DNA of 33,769 bases from Rhodanobacter sp. C06 (GCF_002001105.1 NZ_MUNP01000031.1:1-33769), one strand, 5' to 3'; shown: positions 16,401-25,317, counted from the stretch's first letter. A program made the numbers and translations. The notes: generated from the sequence alone by a model not told the origin.

Positions 16401-17099
16401 TCATTCCTTCCGCGGCGCTGCGCGGAACGAAACCTGTGCGGCTTCGTCGATGCCCGACCCGAGCTCCCGTGCCAGCCCCTGTCTGTGCAGCAACATGCGG
16501 ATCGCGGTGATCCAGAAGATGGCGCCGGTGGCGATGCCCACGGCGACCGTGACGGCGGGACCGCTGAACAGCGCCACGCAAAGCAGATCGCCCACCACCA
16601 CCGCGGCGCCGGCACCGTAATAGATCGGCATACGGAACAGTCTGCCCAGCGGCAGAAAGTGCAGACCCACCACCAGGCTGATGCCGGCCGCCATCAGATC
16701 CGGTCGATGCAGCGTCAGCGCCAGCACCACCACCAGACCGCAGCCGATCCCTTCGAACATCGTGATCCGCCGGAACGACTGGCTGTTCCTGCGCCACAGT
16801 TCGGCCCCCGGCACGGCCGCGATCCGCAGGCGGGCATGGTCTTTGCGCCATGCCCGGATCGCCGTCACCAGCAGCACGATGGTGGCCGCGTACACGACCA
16901 TCCAACCCAATCCGAAACCCAGCCCGGTCTGCGTGGAGGCAATCGGCCAAAGCTTCGGCACGTAACCGTAGCCCCACCCCAGCCAGAAGAAGCCCATGGC
17001 GATCAGGATGGTCGCACCCGCGCCATGCAGCCAAGGCGCCGCCAGAGGCGTCGGCGCCCTGGGCGCCGACGCCGGGTCGCTCATGGTCTGGCTGGACAT
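16401..17099 (-). CDS. Multi-pass inner-membrane protein of unknown function
   Basis: The 232-residue protein has about six or seven hydrophobic segments: ~27-44, 62-82, 117-130, 133-150, 157-178 and 180-203, with short loops. A basic loop near 84-92 ('RAWRKDHAR') lies after the second helix. I recognise no transporter or enzyme motif. The start at 17099 is preferred because GGAGGG precedes it by four bases; an in-frame ATG four codons upstream is possible. The gene converges on xerC with 9 bp between stops and diverges from hslV. Confidence 0.7.
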   Translation of the reverse strand: MSSQTMSDPASAPRAPTPLAAPWLHGAGATILIAMGFFWLGWGYGYVPKLWPIASTQTGLGFGLGWMVVYAATIVLLVTAIRAWRKDHARLRIAAVPGAELWRRNSQSFRRITMFEGIGCGLVVVLALTLHRPDLMAAGISLVVGLHFLPLGRLFRMPIYYGAGAAVVVGDLLCVALFSGPAVTVAVGIATGAIFWITAIRMLLHRQGLARELGSGIDEAAQVSFRAAPRKE

Positions 17100-17247
17100 G
17101 GCACCCTCCATGACGGGATTCGCACCGATCCAGCATGCGCCTCGACCAGGTGATCGACTACTGACGAATGTCACCTCGTCGCCATGTGGATGGCGCAAAC
17201 GATGCCATGCCCGACCGGGACATTCGCGGACGGATGCGGCCGGGGAC

Positions 17248-17274
17248 GTTGAAGCGGGCCTTCCCCGGCCCCAC
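17248..17274 (+). promoter_or_regulatory. Candidate sigma-32 (heat-shock) promoter for hslVU
   Basis: GTTGAA at 17248-17253 and CCCCAC at 17269-17274 are 15 bp apart. The sigma-32 consensus is CTTGAA and CCCCAT with a spacer in this range, so each box has one mismatch. The start would lie about 20-25 bases ahead of the hslV ATG at 17305. Heat-shock control of hslVU is established in E. coli. The C-rich surroundings make a chance match possible. Confidence 0.45.
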
Positions 17275-17304
17275 CTCTGCGGCATTCCCATCTGCGGAGC
17301 CTCC

Positions 17305-17841
17305 ATGGAATCCTTCCACGCCACCACCATCATCAGCGTGCGCCGCAACGGCAAGGTCGTGATCGGCGGCGACGGCCAGGTCACCTTCGGCAACACGGTG
17401 ATGAAGGCCAACGCGCGCAAGATCCGCCGCCTCGGCAAGGACCAGAACGTGCTGGCCGGCTTTGCCGGCGCCACCGCCGATGCGTTCACCCTGTTCGAGC
17501 TGTTCGAGCAGAAGCTGGACAAGCACGGCAACAACCTCACCCGCGCCGCGGTGGAGATGGCCAAGGAATGGCGCACCGACCGCCGCCTCGGCCGGCTCGA
17601 AGCGATGCTGGCGGTGGCCGACAAGGAGGCCTCGCTGCTGATCTCCGGCAACGGCGACGTGCTGGAACCCGAGCACGGCCTGATCGCGATCGGTTCCGGC
17701 GGCCCCTACGCGCAGTCCGCCGCGCTAGCGCTGATGGAGAACAGCGAGCTGGACGCGCGCGGCATCGTCGAGCGCGCGCTGAAGATCGCCGGCGACATCT
17801 GCATCTACACCAACCACAACACCACGATCGAAGAGCTGTAA
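17305..17841 (+). CDS. hslV: ATP-dependent protease HslVU, proteolytic subunit HslV (ClpQ)
   Basis: HslV forms the double-hexamer peptidase chamber of the cytoplasmic HslVU complex. The N-terminal threonine nucleophile is Thr7 in '[10 protein letters not shown]', so a six-residue propeptide (MESFHA) must be removed, more than the single Met of E. coli HslV. '[14 protein letters not shown]' and '[11 protein letters not shown]' are family signatures, and Lys34 lies in the expected place. At 178 residues the length is normal. The frame is open upstream but the ATG at 17305 has GGAG close by. hslU follows after 140 bp that contain a palindromic repeat. Confidence 0.96.
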   Translation: MESFHATTIISVRRNGKVVIGGDGQVTFGNTVMKANARKIRRLGKDQNVLAGFAGATADAFTLFELFEQKLDKHGNNLTRAAVEMAKEWRTDRRLGRLEAMLAVADKEASLLISGNGDVLEPEHGLIAIGSGGPYAQSAALALMENSELDARGIVERALKIAGDICIYTNHNTTIEEL

Positions 17842-17865
17842 GTCGCTACTTGCATCGCTTCATTG

Positions 17866-17954
17866 CCGTCATTCCGGCGCAGGCCGGAATCCAGAGCCTC
17901 GCGGCCTGATCGAGCGCTCACGTCACTGGATCCCGGCCTGCGCCGGGATGACGG
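17866..17954. repeat. Long inverted repeat inserted between hslV and hslU
   Basis: A left unit (17866-17894, CCGTCATTCCGGCGCAGG and on) and a right unit (17926-17954, ending GCCGGGATGACGG) are inverted copies of each other, with 31 bp between them. Each unit also contains a small palindrome. This matches the widespread 'CGTCATTCCCGC...GCGGGAATGACG' class of interspersed palindromes in proteobacteria. In the hslVU transcript it would form a hairpin that could stabilise the hslV part or reduce read-through into hslU. Confidence 0.8.
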
Positions 17955-17981
17955 ACAAAAATCCAACCTTCCGGTGACTCC

Positions 17982-19322
<1,341 letters not shown>

Positions 19323-19363
19323 GGCGAGCAATTTGTCGCTGGTTCAGCGCCGATTTCCGGCCA

Positions 19364-19404
19364 CGCCAACATGACGCGCTGTTTGGCGGTTATTGTGTAT
19401 TTTA
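19364..19404 (+). terminator. Weak possible terminator after hslU
   Basis: A 6-bp stem (CGCCAA at 19364-19369 and TTGGCG at 19383-19388) is followed by a T-rich stretch GTTATTGTGTATTTTA. The stem is short and the loop long (13 bases), so termination would be inefficient. It lies 41 bp past the hslU stop codon. Confidence 0.3.
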
Positions 19405-19463
19405 CTTGCACGTTAGCCGAAATTACCCGAAAACATCCTCTGAACAAGCCAGGGAGGGCGTTC

Positions 19464-19472
19464 TGTTAAAAT
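19464..19472 (+). promoter_or_regulatory. Extended -10 promoter placed directly ahead of a start codon
   Basis: TGTTAAAAT at 19464-19472 combines the TGn extension with a TAAAAT -10 box (five of six). Transcription would begin about 7 bases later, near 19479, while the ATG of the next gene is at 19482. The leader would be only about three bases, with no room for a ribosome-binding site. The AT-rich box is conspicuous in this GC-rich sequence. Confidence 0.55.
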
Positions 19473-19481
19473 AGACCCGTT

Positions 19482-20096
19482 ATGGCAAAGATTCTCGAGT
19501 TCAAGACCAATGGCCTGCGCGCCCAGCTGCGCGAGGCCCAGCAGCAGCGGACGATGGTGCGCCTGTGGCGCAACGAGCTGGAACACGGCAGCTTCTGCGG
19601 TTACGTGGGCGGTGTCGGCCGCGAATTCATCCTGCTGTGGGTGCTCGGCGACGGCATCACCGACGACGGCATCTACGTGATGCGCCACCGCGACATCTCC
19701 GAGCTGGAGTCGCCGGAGCGCCACCACGTCTTCATGGCCAAGGCGCTGGAACTGAAGGGCATCGCCCCGCAGCTGCCGCGCGGCTTCCCGCTGGACGGCA
19801 TCCGCGAGGCCGTGCAGGCCGCCGGCGCGATGTCGCCGGTGATCGGCGTGCACGTGGACACCGAGGAAGAAGAAGAGGTCTGCTACATCGGCCACCTCGT
19901 CCGCGTCGACGACGACGGCTTCTACCTGCAGGAACTCAGCCCCGACGCGGAATGGATGCGCCAGGCCTCGTTCTTCGCCTGGGACGAAGTCTCCACGCTC
20001 AGCATCGGCGACGGCTACGCGCAGTCCCTGCTCGCCGTGGCCGGCCCCGCGCCCGCGCTGGAACCCGGCGACGCCGGCATCGAGCACATGCACTGA
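19482..20096 (+). CDS. Conserved-looking cytoplasmic protein of unknown function
   Basis: I do not recognise a family. The 204-residue protein has no signal peptide or membrane segment. It begins 'MAKILEFKTNGLRAQLREAQ', then shows a beta-rich centre ('SFCGYVGGVGREFILLWVLGDGI') and an acidic run of five glutamates near 127-131. 'GHLVRVDDDGFYLQELSPDAEW' and 'SFFAWDEVSTLSIGDGYAQSL' look like strands of a small barrel, the sort of repeat seen in proteins that handle a ligand or nucleic acid, but this is a guess. It has its own promoter, no evident ribosome site, and a strong terminator, so it is a single-gene unit. Confidence 0.75.
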   Translation: MAKILEFKTNGLRAQLREAQQQRTMVRLWRNELEHGSFCGYVGGVGREFILLWVLGDGITDDGIYVMRHRDISELESPERHHVFMAKALELKGIAPQLPRGFPLDGIREAVQAAGAMSPVIGVHVDTEEEEEVCYIGHLVRVDDDGFYLQELSPDAEWMRQASFFAWDEVSTLSIGDGYAQSLLAVAGPAPALEPGDAGIEHMH

Positions 20097-20122
20097 CGGC
20101 ACGCTTGATCGCCACACCTCGA

Positions 20123-20153
20123 CGCCCGCCGCACCCCGGCGGGCGTTTTGTTT
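20123..20153 (+). terminator. Rho-independent terminator
   Basis: A perfect 9-bp stem (CGCCCGCCG at 20123-20131, CGGCGGGCG at 20137-20145) with a 5-base loop is followed by TTTTGTTT. It begins 27 bp after the stop codon of the 204-residue protein gene and closes that unit. Confidence 0.9.
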
Positions 20154-20197
20154 GGGCTTTGCGCTTCCTTCCCGCAAAGGCACACTGCGCTCTGCTC

Positions 20198-20345
20198 CCC
20201 TCTCCCGCTTGCGGACGCCGGGAAGGGTCATGGATGACCCTCGCTTCGAGGAGCGAGGAAGAGGGGCTGGGGGAGAGGGTCGCCTCGTCGTACTGCTTGC
20301 CCTCTCCCGACTGCCGCCACCCGCTCCCGCAAGCGGAAGCGGGAT
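20198..20345. repeat. Mosaic of inverted repeats between the terminator and the ribokinase gene
   Basis: CCCTCTCCC at 20198-20206 recurs at 20300-20308 and appears inverted as GGGAGAGGG at 20271-20279. Between them are GGTCATGGATGACC and a hairpin around CCTCGCTTCGAGGAGCGAGG. CGCTTGCGG near 20206 is mirrored by CCGCAAGCGG near 20327. Together these fill almost the whole gap upstream of the ribokinase gene. They match the 'CCCTCTCCCGC' class of interspersed repeats in Xanthomonadales. Confidence 0.65.
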
Positions 20346-20373
20346 GCACCAAACAGCACACAGGAAACCCCCC

Positions 20374-21267
20374 ATGCCCCGCATCGTCGTCGTCGGCAGC
20401 ATCAACATGGACCTGGTCACGCTCGCGCCGCGCTTTCCCGGCCCTGGCGAAACCCTGCTCGGCAGCCGCTTCTTCACCGCGCACGGCGGCAAGGGCGCGA
20501 ACCAGGCGGTGGCCGCCGCGCGGTTGGGCGCCGAGGTGGCGATGATCGGCGCGCTGGGCCGCGACGCCTTCGGCGACCAGCTGCACGCGGGCCTCGCGCA
20601 CGAAGGCATCGATCTCGCCCACGTCGCCCGCATCGACGACGAGGGCAGCGGCAGCGCCTCGATCACCGTCGCCGCAGGCGAGAACCAGATCATCGTGGTG
20701 CCCGCCGCCAACGCGCGCGTCAGCCTGGCCCAGGTCGAAGCCGCGCGCGACGCCATCGCCCGCGCCGACGCCGTGCTGGTGCAGCTGGAAATCCCGCTCG
20801 ATGCCGTCGAAGCCACGTTGCGCCTGGCCCGCCGCGAAGGCGTGCCGGTGATCCTCAACCCCGCGCCCGCACAGAAGCTGCCCGCCGAGTGGCTCAGCCT
20901 CGCGAGCTACCTCACCCCGAACCAGCACGAACTCGCCACCGTACTGGGCGCCGACGAGCAAACGGACTTCCGTGAACTGATGCGCCGCGCGCCTTGTCCT
21001 GTGGTGCTCACCCGCGGCGGCGAAGGCGCCTGGTACCGCGACGACGCCCACCCCGAACCCGCGCACCAAGCCGGCTTCAAAGTCGACGCGATCGACACCA
21101 CCGGCGCCGGCGACACCTTCAACGGCGCGCTCGCGGTATTCCTGCACGAAGGCCTGCCCGCGGCGGTGCGCAAGGCCTGCGCCGCCGCCGCCTTGTCGGT
21201 GACGAAGCTGGGGGCGCAGGGTGGCATGCCGTCGGCACGCGAGGTGGCGACCTTGCTCCCGCACTGA
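20374..21267 (+). CDS. rbsK: Ribokinase-like PfkB-family carbohydrate kinase
   Basis: The enzyme would phosphorylate D-ribose to ribose 5-phosphate with ATP. The 297-residue protein has PfkB signature 1 ('GGKGANQAVAAARLG', ~38-52) and signature 2 ('DTTGAGDTFNGAL', 241-253) with catalytic Asp247. Residues 'NMD' near 11-13 and Asn43 fit ribokinase sugar contacts, and Glu139 in 'QLEIP' fits as well. AGGAAA precedes the ATG at 20374; the longer open frame upstream translates the repeat region. No ribose transporter or regulator is adjacent, so another pentose or nucleoside remains possible. Convergent with mnmE. Confidence 0.85.
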   Translation: MPRIVVVGSINMDLVTLAPRFPGPGETLLGSRFFTAHGGKGANQAVAAARLGAEVAMIGALGRDAFGDQLHAGLAHEGIDLAHVARIDDEGSGSASITVAAGENQIIVVPAANARVSLAQVEAARDAIARADAVLVQLEIPLDAVEATLRLARREGVPVILNPAPAQKLPAEWLSLASYLTPNQHELATVLGADEQTDFRELMRRAPCPVVLTRGGEGAWYRDDAHPEPAHQAGFKVDAIDTTGAGDTFNGALAVFLHEGLPAAVRKACAAAALSVTKLGAQGGMPSAREVATLLPH

Positions 21268-21276
21268 CCGCGTCGG

Positions 21277-22623
21277 CTACTTCCCGATGCAGAACGACCC
21301 GAAGATCGCGCCGAGCAGGTCGTCGCTGGTGTAGTCGCCGGTGATTTCGCCCAGTGCGTGCTGGGCCTGGCGCAGTTCCTCGGCGGCGAGTTCACCCGCG
21401 CGGGTGGTGGCAAGCGCGTGGGCGGTGTGGTCGAGATGGACGCGCACGGCTTCGAGTGCGAGCACGTGGCGGCGGCGGGCGCTGAAGGCGCCTTCGCCGC
21501 TGCCGGCGCCGGCGAGTTGCTTGAGGTGTTCGCGCAGCGCGGCCAGGCCGTCGCCGGTTTTCGCGGAGGCCCACAGCCAGCGGGTGCCGTCGCGGGTTTC
21601 CGCATGCGGCACGGCGTGGGCGAGGTCGATCTTGTTGACGAGCACCACGCGTTTGGCGCCAGCGGGCAGGTGTGCGAACAGGGCGAGATCGGCTTCAGCG
21701 TGTTGCGCATCGGTGACCAGCAGCGCCGCGTCGGCACGCACGAGTTCGCCGTGCGCGCGGCGCACGCCTTCGCGTTCGACTTCGTCGTCGGTGTCGCGCA
21801 GGCCGGCGGTGTCGGCGAGTTCCAGCGCCACGCCGTCGAGCGCCACGCTTTCGCGCAGCACGTCACGGGTGGTGCCGGCGATGGCGGTGACGATGGCGCG
21901 CTCGCTGCCGGCCAGCGCGTTGAGCAGGCTGGACTTGCCCGCGTTGGGTCGCCCGACGATGGCGACGCGCAGGCCGTCGTTGAGGCGCAGGCCGCGTTGC
22001 GCTTCGCGCAGCAGTTCGGCGAGTTGCGTGCGCAGCGCGTCGAGTTGCTGCGCGATGGCGGGGTCGGCGAGGAAATCGATCTCTTCCTCGGGAAAATCGA
22101 TCGCGGCTTCGATGTGCACGCGCAACGCGATCAGCGCCTGCAGCAGCCCTTCGACCTTGCGCGAGAACACGCCTTCCATCGAGCGCAGCGCGGCGCGTGC
22201 GCCGGCCTGCGAGCGCGCGGCGATCAGGTCGGCCACGGCTTCGGCCTGGGCGAGGTCGAGCTTGCCGTTGAGGAAGGCGCGCTCCGTGAACTCGCCGGGG
22301 CGCGCCAGACGCGCGCCGAGTTCGCAGACGCGGCGCAGCAGTGCATCGAGCAGCACCGCGCTGCCGTGGCCCTGCAGTTCCAGCACGTGTTCGCCGGTGT
22401 AGGAGGCGGGGGCGGGGAAGTGCAGCAGTAGGCCGTGGTCGATCGGTTCGCCCCGCGCGTCGCGAAAGGTGGCGAAGTGCGCATGGCGCGGACGCGGCGC
22501 ACGACCGAGCAATGCTTGCGCAATCGCCGGCACCAACGGCCCCGACACGCGCAGCACGCCCACGCCGGCGGCGCCGGGCGCACTGGCGATGGCGGCGATG
22601 GTGTCGGTGGGGGCGGCGGTCAT
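21277..22623 (-). CDS. mnmE: tRNA-modifying GTPase MnmE
   Basis: With MnmG, MnmE builds the 5-carboxymethylaminomethyl group on uridine 34 of certain tRNAs. The 448-residue protein has the N-terminal folate-binding domain (residues ~1-118). The G domain is inserted in the helical part: G1 GRPNAGKS at 224-231, G2 around GTTRD 250-254, G3 DTAG 271-274 and G4 NKID 330-333. It ends with the invariant FCIGK, including Cys445. The start at 22623 fits the family. It lies downstream of yidC on the same strand, the classical order beside the origin (rpmH-rnpA-yidC-mnmE). Confidence 0.97.
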   Translation of the reverse strand: MTAAPTDTIAAIASAPGAAGVGVLRVSGPLVPAIAQALLGRAPRPRHAHFATFRDARGEPIDHGLLLHFPAPASYTGEHVLELQGHGSAVLLDALLRRVCELGARLARPGEFTERAFLNGKLDLAQAEAVADLIAARSQAGARAALRSMEGVFSRKVEGLLQALIALRVHIEAAIDFPEEEIDFLADPAIAQQLDALRTQLAELLREAQRGLRLNDGLRVAIVGRPNAGKSSLLNALAGSERAIVTAIAGTTRDVLRESVALDGVALELADTAGLRDTDDEVEREGVRRAHGELVRADAALLVTDAQHAEADLALFAHLPAGAKRVVLVNKIDLAHAVPHAETRDGTRWLWASAKTGDGLAALREHLKQLAGAGSGEGAFSARRRHVLALEAVRVHLDHTAHALATTRAGELAAEELRQAQHALGEITGDYTSDDLLGAIFGSFCIGK

Positions 22624-22667
22624 GGGGGGAACTTTACACAGGCGCTGATCGAGGAAGTGAGTGCGGG

Positions 22668-22756
22668 TCCTTCGACTTCCCCGCTCCTCAAAGTTGCAGC
22701 CATCCCTGGCTGCTCCCCGCGTGCACCGCTGCGCGGCTACGCTCAGGACGAACGGG
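22668..22756. repeat. Interspersed-repeat-like sequence between yidC and mnmE
   Basis: The flanks CCTTCGACTTCC (22669-22680) and CTACGCTCAGGACGAACGGG (22737-22756) resemble the two halves of the 'TTCGTCCTGAGCGTAG...GTCGAAGG' repeat class common in proteobacterial genomes. In the middle, GCAGCCA at 22696-22702 and TGGCTGC at 22707-22713 form a 7-bp hairpin. The classification is from memory; no second copy is present in this window. Confidence 0.45.
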
Positions 22757-22792
22757 CTTCAACTCCAGTTTCGGGGCAGTGCTCACCAACGA

Positions 22793-22827
22793 AAACAGCT
22801 GCGACGGTCGCCCGGTCGCAGCTGTTT
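22793..22827 (-). terminator. Hairpin terminator after yidC
   Basis: Perfect 13-bp arms (AAACAGCTGCGAC at 22793-22805 and its complement at 22815-22827) enclose a 9-base loop. On the minus strand the second arm ends in GTTTTC, giving a short U-tract. It starts 22 bp past the yidC stop codon, and mnmE begins about 170 bp further on. mnmE therefore either has its own promoter or depends on read-through. Confidence 0.75.
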
Positions 22828-22848
22828 GTCGTCAGCAGCGGGAGCGGA

Positions 22849-24564
22849 TCAGGCCGCCTTGGCCGCCGCTTCCTCGCGATCCACGTGGTGGGTGATCCAC
22901 CACTGCTGGCCGAGGCCGACCAGGCCGTTCACCGCGTAGTACAGGCACAGGCCCGCGGGGAAGAAGGCGAACATCACCGTGAACAGCAGCGGCATCACCT
23001 TCATCATCTTCGCTTGGGTGGGGTCCATGCCCACGGTGGCCGGGTTCAACCACTGCGTGCCCAGCATCACCAGCGCGTAGATGATCGGCAGGATGTAGTA
23101 CGGGTCGGGCGCGCTGAGGTCGGGCATCCACAGGAACGGCGCGTGGCGCAGTTCCAGCGAGTACTCGAGCACGTAGAACAGGCCGTAGAACACCGGCAGG
23201 GTGATCAGCACCGGGAAGCAACCCGCCATCGGGTTGACCTTCTCCTTCTTGTACAGCTCCATCTGCGCCTGCTGCAGCTTCACCTTGTCGTCGCCGTAGC
23301 GCTCCTTGAGCGCCTGCACGCGCGGCGCCAGCTTGCGCATCTTCGCGCTGGAGCGGTACTGCATCGCGGTGAGCTTCCAGGTGGCGGCCTTGATCGCGAG
23401 CACCAGCAGGATGATCGCGAGGCCCCAGTTCTTCACGAGGGAATGGAAGAACGACAGGATGCCGTGCATCGGCACGGCGATCGCCTTGAACATGCCGTAG
23501 TCGATGGTGAGGTCCAGCCCAGGCGCGATCGCGTCAAGCTTGCCCTGCACATTCGGGCCCACGTAGAGGCGCGCCTTGGCATCCACGCTCTGTCCCGGCG
23601 CCACGCTGAGCGTGGGGCCGATCGCACGGATCAGGTAACGCGGGTGCGCACTGTCCGGGTTCACCGTGTCGGTGGCGTAGTGCAGGGTCTCGCCGGCCGG
23701 CGGAATCCACGCGGCGAAGAAGTACAACCGCAGCATCGCCGCCCAGCCGTTCTTGAAGTCGCCGTTGAGCGTGTCCTTGGGCTCGCTGAAGTCCTTGAAC
23801 GGCAGCTTCTCGAACTTCTCGCCGGTGTACCACGCCGCGCCCTGGAAGCTGCGCGACTCGGGGTTGGAGATGTTCTTCAGCCAGTTGCCGGCGTGCGGCG
23901 GCTCGGTGCGGAGCAGCTGGGTGTAGGCATTGCCCTGCCAGGCAACAGTGCCGCCGTTGGCGATCTTCTGGTCCAGCGCGATCACGTAGCTGCCGCGGGT
24001 GAAACGGTAGGTCTTGGTGACGGTGAGGCCCTTGGCGTCCTGCCAGGTCAGCGGCACGTCGAGCTCGTTCTGGCCCGGCGCCAGCGTATAGCTGGACTGC
24101 GCGGCGGCGAACGCGGCGAGGTGGTTCGGCTGGTCCGCGGCGGCGGGATCGCTGCTGCTGACCAGGCCGTTCTGCGCCACGAAGTAATGCGTGTCGGTGT
24201 TGTCGAACAGGGAGACCGGCGCGGGGTTCGGATCCTTGTGCGTGCGCGGCGCTACCGGGTAGTCGAGCAACTGTGCCTGCACGAGGCTGCCGCCGCGGGT
24301 GTCGATGGTGAGGCGCAGCACGTCGGTGGTGACCGTGACCAGCGACGAGGGCGCGGCCGCGCCGGTGGCGTTGCTGATCGACGGCGACGAGGGGGCGCTG
24401 CCGGGTTGGGCGTTCGGCACGCCGGGCGCGCTGGCCGCGTTCGCGACGCTGCTGCTGGCGGCGGGCGCCGGCGGCGGCGTCAGGTAGTCCTTCTCCCAAG
24501 CCATGAACAGGAAGTAGGCCACGGCGAGCAGGGCGAACAGGAGAAAATTGCGGGTCTGGTTCAT
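22849..24564 (-). CDS. yidC: Membrane protein insertase YidC
   Basis: YidC inserts and folds inner-membrane proteins, alone or with SecYEG. The 571-residue protein has the Gram-negative layout: an N-terminal helix ('NFLLFALLAVAYFLFMAW', ~5-22), a linker rich in Ala and Ser, a large periplasmic beta domain to about 340, and a C-terminal core of five helices. Core signatures are visible in 'WKLTAMQYRSSAKMRKLAP', 'ELYKKEKVNPMAGC' and 'FPAGLCLYYAVNGLVGLGQQ'. The ATG at 24564 is chosen over one 11 codons upstream because it gives the family's 'MNQTRNFLLF' N-terminus. yidD is not found upstream. Confidence 0.97.
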   Translation of the reverse strand: MNQTRNFLLFALLAVAYFLFMAWEKDYLTPPPAPAASSSVANAASAPGVPNAQPGSAPSSPSISNATGAAAPSSLVTVTTDVLRLTIDTRGGSLVQAQLLDYPVAPRTHKDPNPAPVSLFDNTDTHYFVAQNGLVSSSDPAAADQPNHLAAFAAAQSSYTLAPGQNELDVPLTWQDAKGLTVTKTYRFTRGSYVIALDQKIANGGTVAWQGNAYTQLLRTEPPHAGNWLKNISNPESRSFQGAAWYTGEKFEKLPFKDFSEPKDTLNGDFKNGWAAMLRLYFFAAWIPPAGETLHYATDTVNPDSAHPRYLIRAIGPTLSVAPGQSVDAKARLYVGPNVQGKLDAIAPGLDLTIDYGMFKAIAVPMHGILSFFHSLVKNWGLAIILLVLAIKAATWKLTAMQYRSSAKMRKLAPRVQALKERYGDDKVKLQQAQMELYKKEKVNPMAGCFPVLITLPVFYGLFYVLEYSLELRHAPFLWMPDLSAPDPYYILPIIYALVMLGTQWLNPATVGMDPTQAKMMKVMPLLFTVMFAFFPAGLCLYYAVNGLVGLGQQWWITHHVDREEAAAKAA

Positions 24565-24656
24565 CGGCTCACGGATCCAAACGACGCCACGCAGCACGCG
24601 GCCACAGGAGAAAGGGAAAGGTCAACGCGCGATTGTGGCGGCGGTATCCGTCGGCA

Positions 24657-25055
24657 TCAATGGTGCGGATCGGATGCCGCGGGTGCGGCGGCGGGCGGCG
24701 GCGCAAGCCGGATCGCCGCGAGGCGTTGCCACAGCGCGTCGGCTTCGGCCAGCAGCTCCGTGCCGGGCAGGCCGGCGGCCACGTCGCGCGCCATCACCAC
24801 CACGTCCACAGGCGGCAGCTGGTCGCGGATGCGGCGGAACGATTCGCGCAGCAGGCGCTTCAGCCGGTTGCGTTCCACCGCACGCTTGGACACCCGCTTG
24901 GAAATCGCCAGGCCCAGCCGCGCATGCCCCAGTCCGTTGGGCCGGTAGCGCAAATGAAAACAGCGGCCGCCTAAGCGACCGCTGCTCGTGCGCAACGCTG
25001 CGAAGTCGCCGGCCAGACGCAGCCGCAACTCGCGCGGCAGGCCGGCAGGGTGCAT
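24657..25055 (-). CDS. rnpA: Ribonuclease P protein component
   Basis: The protein assists the RNase P RNA in removing 5' leaders from tRNA precursors. The 132-residue, highly basic protein contains the RNR signature 'KRVSKRAVERNRLKRLLRESFR' at about 53-74, with the preceding 'ARLGLAISK' strand. The C-terminal tail is Ala/Pro-rich and variable. It starts 14 bp after the rpmH stop codon on the same strand. The two are co-transcribed, as in most bacteria. Confidence 0.95.
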   Translation of the reverse strand: MHPAGLPRELRLRLAGDFAALRTSSGRLGGRCFHLRYRPNGLGHARLGLAISKRVSKRAVERNRLKRLLRESFRRIRDQLPPVDVVVMARDVAAGLPGTELLAEADALWQRLAAIRLAPPPAAAPAASDPHH

Positions 25056-25069
25056 GGCGCGCGCGTCGC

Positions 25070-25204
25070 TTACGGGATCAGGCGCTTGCGGCCCTTGGCG
25101 CGGCGGGCGTTGAGGATCTTGCGACCGTCGGCGGTGGCCATGCGGGCACGGAAACCGTGGGTGCGGGCGCGCTTGAGCTTGCTGGGCTGGAAGGTCCGCT
25201 TCAT
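25070..25204 (-). CDS. rpmH: 50S ribosomal protein L34
   Basis: Translation from the ATG at 25204 gives 44 residues, beginning '[20 protein letters not shown]' and ending '[13 protein letters not shown]', a full-length L34. L34 is a small basic protein of the large ribosomal subunit. CGGAG lies about 7 bases ahead of the start. It is the first gene of the minus-strand group rpmH-rnpA and diverges from dnaA. Confidence 0.98.
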   Translation of the reverse strand: MKRTFQPSKLKRARTHGFRARMATADGRKILNARRAKGRKRLIP

Positions 25205-25228
25205 GGCGTGGCTCCGAAGGGAAGGGTA

Positions 25229-25237
25229 TGTGGATAA
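25229..25237 (-). promoter_or_regulatory. Consensus DnaA box in the rpmH leader
   Basis: TTATCCACA on the minus strand (TGTGGATAA on the plus strand) is the perfect 9-mer DnaA box. It lies from about +6 to +14 relative to the predicted rpmH transcription start, a place where bound DnaA could block the polymerase. Confidence 0.8.
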
Positions 25238-25248
25238 AAAGGTTGGAG

Positions 25249-25278
25249 ATTATGCGGGCCCGCGGGCTGCGATGTCAA
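25249..25278 (-). promoter_or_regulatory. Sigma-70 promoter of rpmH
   Basis: On the minus strand TTGACA (25278-25273, perfect) and CATAAT (25254-25249, five of six) are separated by 18 bp. Transcription would begin near 25242, leaving a leader of about 38 bases before the rpmH ATG at 25204. A consensus DnaA box lies in that leader. Confidence 0.7.
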
Positions 25279-25317
25279 ATCGGCGCGGTTTGCCGCGCGA
25301 CGCGCCTCGCCGTGGCC

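Noticed and set aside
22880-22895. CCACGTGG core in yidC as a parS site
   Set aside because: The flanks GCGAT and TGGGT do not fit the parS arms.
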